NCBI GenBank assembly: GCA_030268105.1
Contig: BSDZ01000011.1
Coordinates: forward strand, 4,799,001 to 4,863,000
DNA: 64,000 nt
DNA from: Volvox africanus
Taxonomy: Eukaryota; Chlorophyta; Chlorophyceae; Chlamydomonadales; Volvocaceae
Reading direction: 5' to 3'
The notes under the pieces were generated by a model. That model had not been told where the DNA came from. It made no database searches and was given only the letters and a program-made list of their open reading frames with translations. The position numbers were made by a program, and so were the translations under genes. Of the stretch, positions 57,101 to 64,000 are shown one piece after another; positions within the stretch are counted from its first letter, which is position 1, and each line of letters begins with the position of its first letter.

Positions 57101-60100
57101 TGAATTGCCTAAGGACACGAATGATGATTTTTTTGAGACTATAACACGCTCAGAGCGCTCACAAGGGCTGGGCCAATGTGTGAGAATCCGTACCACACCT
57201 ATAAACCCCTTGCATACGATTGCCAACAAGAACCACGAAACAATAATATTGATAATTATCTGTATTGTCTAAGGACACGAATGATGATTTTTTTGAGACT
57301 ATAACACGCTCAGAGCGCTCACAAGGGCTGAGCCAATGTGTGAGAATCCGTACCACACCTATAAACCCCTTGCATACGATTGCCAACAAGAACCACGAAA
57401 CAGTAATATTGATAATTATCTGTATTGCCTAAGGACACGAATGATGACTCTTTTGAGACTATAACACGCTCAGAGCGCTCACAAGGGCTGGGCCAATGTG
57501 TGGGAATCCGTACCACACCTATAAACCCCTTGCATACGATTGCCAACAAGAACCACGAAACAATAATATTGATAATGATCTGAATTGCCTAAGGACACGA
57601 ATGATGACTTTTTTGAGAGTATAACACGCTCAGAGCGCTCACAAGGGCTGGGCCAATGTGTGAGAATCCGTACCACACCTATAAACCCCTTGCATACGAT
57701 TGCCAACAAGAACCACGAAACAGTAATATTGATAATTATCTGTATTGCCTAAGGACACGAATGATGATTTTTTTGAGACTATAACACGCTCAGAGCGCTC
57801 ACAAGGGCTGGGCCAATGTGTGAGAATCCGTACCACACCTATAAACCCCTTGCATACGATTGCCAACAAGAACCACGAAACAATAATATTGATAATTATC
57901 TGTATTGTCTAAGGACACGAATGATGATTTTTTTGAGACTATAACACGCTCAGAGCGCTCACAAGGGCTGAGCCAATGTGTGAGAATCCGTACCACACCT
58001 ATAAACCCCTTGCATACGATTGCCAACAAGAACCACGAAACAATAATATTGATAATGATCTGAATTGCCTAAGGACACGAATGATGATTTTTTTGAGACT
58101 ATAACACGCTCAGAGCGCTCACAAGGGCTGAGCCAATGTGTGAGAATCCGTACCACACCTATAAACCCCTTGCATACGATTGCCAACAAGAACCACGAAA
58201 CAGTAATATTGATAATTATCTGTATTGCCTAAGGACACGAATGATGATTTTTTTGAGACTATAACACGCTCAGAGCGCTCACAAGGGCTGGGCCAATGTG
58301 TGAGAATCCGTACCACACCTATAAACCCCTTGCATACGATTGCCAACAAGAACCACGAAACAATAATATTGATAATGATCTGTATTGTCTAAGGACACGA
58401 ATGATGATTTTTTTGAGACTATAACACGCTCAGAGCGCTCACAAGGGCTGAGCCAATGTGTGAGAATCCGTACCACACCTATAAACCCCTTGCATACGAT
58501 TGCCAACAAGAACCACGAAACAATAATATTGATAATTATCTGTATTGCCTAAGGACACGAATGATGATTTTTTTGAGACTATAACACGCTCAGAGCGCTC
58601 ACAAGGGCTGGGCCTATGTGTGAGAATCCGTACCACACCTATAAACCCCTTGCATACGATTGCCAACAAGAACCACGAAACAATAATATTGATAATTATC
58701 TGTATTGCCTAAGGACACGAATGATGACTTTTTTGAGAGTATAACACGCTCAGAGCGCTCACAAGGGCTGGGCAAATGTGTGGGAATCCGTACCACACCT
58801 ATAAACCCCTTGCATACGATTGCCAACAAGAACCACGAAACAATAATATTGATGATTATCTGTATTGTCTAAGGACACGAATGATGATTTTTTTGAGACT
58901 ATAACACGCTCAGAGCGCTCACAAGGGCTGGGCCAATGTGTGAGAATCCGTACCACACCAATAAACCCCTTGCATACGATTGCCAACAAGAACCACGAAA
59001 CAATAATATTGATAATTATCTGTATTGTCTAAGGACACGAATGATGATTTTTTTGAGACTATAACACGCTCAGAGCGCTCACAAGGGCTGGGCCAATGTT
59101 TGAGAATCCGTACCACACCTATAAACCCCTTGCATACGATTGCCAACAAGAACCGCGAAACAGTAATATTGATAATGATCTGAATTGCCTAAGGACACGA
59201 ATGATGATTTTTTTGAGACTATAACACGCTCAGAGCGCTCACAAGGGCTGGGCCAATGTGTGAGAATCCGTACCACACCTATAAACCCCTTGCATACGAT
59301 TGCCAACAAGAACCACGAAACAGTAATATTGATAATTATCTGTATTGCCTAAGGACACGAATGATGATTTTTTCGAGAGTATAACATGCTCAGAGCGCTC
59401 ACAAGGGCTGGGCCAATGTGTGGGAATCCGTACCACACCTATAAACCCCTTGCATACGATTGCCAACAAGAACCACGAAACAATAATATTGATAATTATC
59501 TGTATTGTCTAAGGACACGAATGATGATTTTTTTGAGACTATAACACGCTCAGAGCGCTCACAAGGGCTGAGCCAATGTGTGAGAATCCGTACCACACCT
59601 ATAAACCCCTTGCATACGATTGCCAACAAGAACCACGAAACAATAATATTGATAATTATCTGTATTGTCTAAGGACACGAATGATGATTTTTTTGAGACT
59701 ATAACACGCTCAGAGCGCTCACAAGGGCTGGGCCAATGTGTGAGAATCCGTACCACACCTATAAACCCCTTGCATACGATTGCCAACAAGAACCGCGAAA
59801 CAGTAATATTGATAATGATCTGAATTGCCTAAGGACACGAATGATGATTTTTTTGAGACTATAACACGCTCAGAGCGCTCACAAGGGCTGGGCCAATGTG
59901 TGAGAATCCGTACCACACCTATAAACCCCTTGCATACGATTGCCAACAAGAACCACGAAACAATAATATTGATAATTATCTGTATTGTCTAAGGACACGA
60001 ATGATGATTTTTTGAGACTATAACACGCTCAGAGCGCTCACAAGGGCTGAGCCAATGTGTGAGAATCCGTACCACACCTATAAACCCCTTGCATACGATT

Positions 60101-63100
60101 GCCAACAAGAACCACGAAACAATAATATTGATAATTATCTGTATTGCCTAAGGACACGAATGATGACTTTTTTGAGACTATAACACGCTCAGAGCGCTCA
60201 CAAGGGCTGGGCCTATGTGTGAGAATCCGTACCACACCTATAAACCCCTTGCATACGATTGCCAACAAGAACCACGAAACAATAATATTGATAATTATCT
60301 GTATTGTCTAAGGACACGAATGATGATTTTTTTGAGACTATAACACGCTCAGAGCGCTCACAAGGGCTGGGCCAATGTGTGAGAATCCGTACCACACCTA
60401 TAAACCCCTTGCATACGATTGCCAACAAGAACCACGAAACAATAATATTGATAATTATCTGTATTGCCTAAGGACACGAATGATGATTTTTTTGAGACTA
60501 TAACACGCTCAGAGCGCTCACAAGGGCTGGGCCAATGTGTGGGAATCCGTACCACACCTATAAACCCCTTGCATACGATTGCCAACAAGAACCACGAAAC
60601 AATAATATTGATAATTATCTGTATTGCCTAAGGACACGAATGATGATTTTTTTGAGACTATAACACGCTCAGAGCGCTCAGAAGGGCTGGGCCTATGTGT
60701 GAGAATCCGTACCACACCTATAAACCCCTTGCATACGATTGCCAACAAGAACCACGAAACAATAATATTGATAATTATCTGTATTGCCTAAGCACACGAA
60801 TGATGACTTTTTTGAGACTATAACACGCTCAGAGCGCTCACAAGGGCTGGGCCAATGTGTGGGAATCCGTACCACACCTATAAACCCCTTGCATACGATT
60901 GCCAACAAGAACCACGAAACAATAATATTGATAATTATCTGTATTGTCTAAGGACACGAATGATGATTTTTTTGAGACTATAACACGCTCAGAGCGCTCA
61001 CAAGGGCTGAGCCAATGTGTGAGAATCCCTACCACACCTATAAACCCCTTGCATACGATTGCCAACAAGAACCACGAAACAATAATATTGATAATTATCT
61101 GTATTGCCTAAGGACACGAATGATGACTTTTTTGAGACTATAACACGCTCAGAGCGCTCACAAGGGCTGGGCCAATGTGTGGGAATCCGTACCACACCTA
61201 TAAACCCCTTCCATACGATTGCCAACAAGAACCACGAAACAATAATATTGATAATTATCTGTATTGCCTAAGGACACGAATGATGATTTTTTTGAGACTA
61301 TAACACGCTCAGAGCGCTCACAAGGGCTGGGCCAATGTGTGGGAATCCGTACCACACCTATAAACCCCTTGCATACGATTGCCAACAAGAACCACGAAAC
61401 AATAATATTGATAATTATCTGTATTGTCTAAGGACACGAATGATGATTTTTTTGAGACTATAACACGCTCAGAGCGCTCACAAGGGCTGGGCCAATGTGT
61501 GGGAATCCGTACCACACCTATAAACCCCTTGCATACGATTGCCAACAAGAACCACGAAACAATAATATTGATAATTATCTGTATTGTCTAAGGACACGAA
61601 TGATGATTTTTTTGAGACTATAACACGCTCAGAGCGCTCACAAGGGCTGAGCCAATGTGTGGGAATCCGTACCACACCTATAAACCCCTTGCATACGATT
61701 GCCAACAAGAACCACGAAACAATAATATTGATAATTATCTGTATTGTCTAAGGACACGAATGATGACTCTTTTGAGACTATAACACGCTCAGAGCGCTCA
61801 CAAGGGCTGGGCCAATGTGTGAGAATCCGTACCACACCTATAAACCCCTTGCATACGATTGCCAACAAGAACCGCGAAACAGTAATATTGATAATGATCT
61901 GAATTGCCTAAGGACACGAATGATGACTTTTTTGAGACTATAACACGCTCAGAGCGCTCACAAGGGCTGGGCCAATGTGTGAGAATCCGTACCACACCTA
62001 TAAACCCCTTGCATACGATTGCCAACAAGAACCACGAAACAATAATATTGATAATTATCTGTATTGTCTAAGGACACGAATGATGATTTTTTGAGACTAT
62101 AACACGCTCAGAGCGCTCACAAGGGCTGAGCCAATGTGTGAGAATCCGTACCACACCTATAAACCCCTTGCATACGATTGCCAACAAGAACCACGAAACA
62201 ATAATATTGATAATTATCTGTATTGCCTAAGGACACGAATGATGATTTTTTTGAGACTATAACACGCTCAGAGCGCTCACAAGGGCTGAGCCAATGTGTG
62301 GGAATCCGTACCACACCTATAAACCCCTTGCATACGATTGCCAACAAGAACCACGAAACAATAATATTGATAATTATCTGTATTGCCTAAGGACACGAAT
62401 GATGATTTTTTTGAGACTATAACACGCTCAGAGCGCTCACAAGGGCTGAGCCAATGTGTGGGAATCCGTACCACACCTATAAACCCCTTGCATACGATTG
62501 CCAACAAGAACCACGAAACAATAATATTGATAATTATCTGTATTGCCTAAGGACACGAATGATGACTTTTTTGAGAGTATAACACGCTCAGAGCGCTCAC
62601 AAGGGCTGGGCAAATGTGTGGGAATCCGTACCACACCTATAAACCCCTTGCATACGATTGCCAACAAGAACCACGAAACAATAATATTGATGATTATCTG
62701 TATTGTCTAAGGACACGAATGATGATTTTTTTGAGACTATAACACGCTCAGAGCGCTCACAAGGGCTGGGCCAATGTGTGAGAATCCGTACCACACCAAT
62801 AAACCCCTTGCATACGATTGCCAACAAGAACCACGAAACAATAATATTGATAATTATCTGTATTGTCTAAGGACACGAATGATGATTTTTTTGAGACTAT
62901 AACACGCTCAGAGCGCTCACAAGGGCTGGGCCAATGTTTGAGAATCCGTACCACACCTATAAACCCCTTGCATACGATTGCCAACAAGAACCGCGAAACA
63001 GTAATATTGATAATGATCTGAATTGCCTAAGGACACGAATGATGATTTTTTTGAGACTATAACACGCTCAGAGCGCTCACAAGGGCTGGGCCAATGTGTG

Positions 63101-64000
63101 AGAATCCGTACCACACCTATAAACCCCTTGCATACGATTGCCAACAAGAACCACGAAACAGTAATATTGATAATTATCTGTATTGCCTAAGGACACGAAT
63201 GATGATTTTTTTGAGACTATAACACGCTCAGAGCGCTCACAAGGGCTGGGCCAATGTGTGGGAATCCGTACCACACCTATAAACCCCTTGCATACGATTG
63301 CCAACAAGAACCACGAAACAATAATATTGATAATTATCTGTATTGCCTAAGGACACGAATGATGACTTTTTCGAGAGTATAACATGCTCAGAGCGCTCAC
63401 AAGGGCTGGGCCAATGTGTGGGAATCCGTACCACACCTATAAACCCCTTGCATACGATTGCCAACAAGAACCACGAAACAATAATATTGATAATTATCTG
63501 TATTGTCTAAGGACACGAATGATGATTTTTTTGAGACTATAACACGCTCAGAGCGCTCACAAGGGCTGAGCCAATGTGTGAGAATCCGTACCACACCTAT
63601 AAACCCCTTGCATACGATTGCCAACAAGAACCACGAAACAATAATATTGATAATTATCTGTATTGTCTAAGGACACGAATGATGATTTTTTTGAGACTAT
63701 AACACGCTCAGAGCGCTCACAAGGGCTGGGCCAATGTGTGAGAATCCGTACCACACCTATAAACCCCTTGCATACGATTGCCAACAAGAACCGCGAAACA
63801 GTAATATTGATAATGATCTGAATTGCCTAAGGACACGAATGATGATTTTTTTGAGACTATAACACGCTCAGAGCGCTCACAAGGGCTGGGCCAATGTGTG
63901 AGAATCCGTACCACACCTATAAACCCCTTGCATACGATTGCCAACAAGAACCACGAAACAATAATATTGATAATTATCTGTATTGTCTAAGGACACGAAT
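54131..64000. repeat. 160-bp satellite array, continuing past the window
   Basis: About 61 head-to-tail copies with a period of exactly 160 bp, except for two 159-bp units (one T lost at about 60008 and about 62087). The first copy (54131-54195) is diverged, as expected at an array edge. Each unit contains AACAATAATATTGATAATTATC (or CAGTAAT..AATGATC), AGGACACGAATGATGA, CACGCTCAGAGCGCTCACAA and CCTATAAACCCCTTGCAT. Each unit also opens a 76-codon minus-strand frame, which is a by-product. Confidence 0.97.

Noticed and set aside
54146..63947. Repeated 76-codon minus-strand frames (MLAIVCKGF...)
   Set aside because: One per 160-bp satellite unit with overlapping ends; no codon-level conservation is apparent, and the array explains them.

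Overview
The window looks like nuclear DNA of a volvocine (chlamydomonadalean) green alga. Three things point there: a spliced pherophorin gene (extracellular-matrix glycoprotein family of Volvox and relatives), interstitial TTTTAGGG telomere repeats of the Chlamydomonas/Volvox type, and chromodomain Ty3/Gypsy plus L1-like elements with intron-rich host genes. I cannot name the species.

Left third (1-15 kb). An SHPRH-type SNF2 helicase/E3 ligase gene runs on the minus strand from about 8.3 kb off the left edge. Ten exons can be placed and all their splice phases agree. One intron holds a 14-bp minisatellite and another holds 1.2 kb of CCCTCCCTAT-type polypyrimidine. Next comes an AGC-like protein kinase whose parts are split by strand. 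The glycine loop and the VAIK-type lysine are on the minus strand at 9.27-9.54 kb. The alphaC helix through the C-lobe and stop are on the plus strand at 11.14-14.99 kb. This looks like an inversion, or a misassembly, inside one gene.

Middle (15-40.5 kb). A mostly gene-free stretch with an old L1-like fragment is followed by a decayed minus-strand Ty3/Gypsy chromovirus (22.29 to about 29.44 kb). Two solo LTRs of related families are nested in it, each with 5-bp target duplications. The pherophorin gene follows on the plus strand (29.8-38.2 kb, four exons, consistent phases). Its second intron carries a 5'-truncated L1-like retrotransposon. Its third intron carries an AT-rich antisense fragment that reads as bacterial translation initiation factor IF-3 (infC), preceded by what looks like the end of threonyl-tRNA synthetase (thrS), a classic bacterial gene pair. 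Downstream lies a second Gypsy copy (3' LTR plus integrase/chromodomain) that stops abruptly inside the integrase at a short TTTTAGGG array.

Right third (40.5-64 kb). Everything here is repeat: a 1.3-kb block present twice at near identity (40.75 and 48.73 kb) plus a partial third copy, tandem arrays with 31-, 16-, about 24- and 76/81-bp periods, and finally a 160-bp satellite that fills the window from about 54.13 kb to its end (about 61 copies). The long open frames across these arrays come from the repeat periods and are not genes. The layout suggests a former chromosome end (Gypsy capped by telomere repeat) joined to subtelomeric or centromeric-type repeats.
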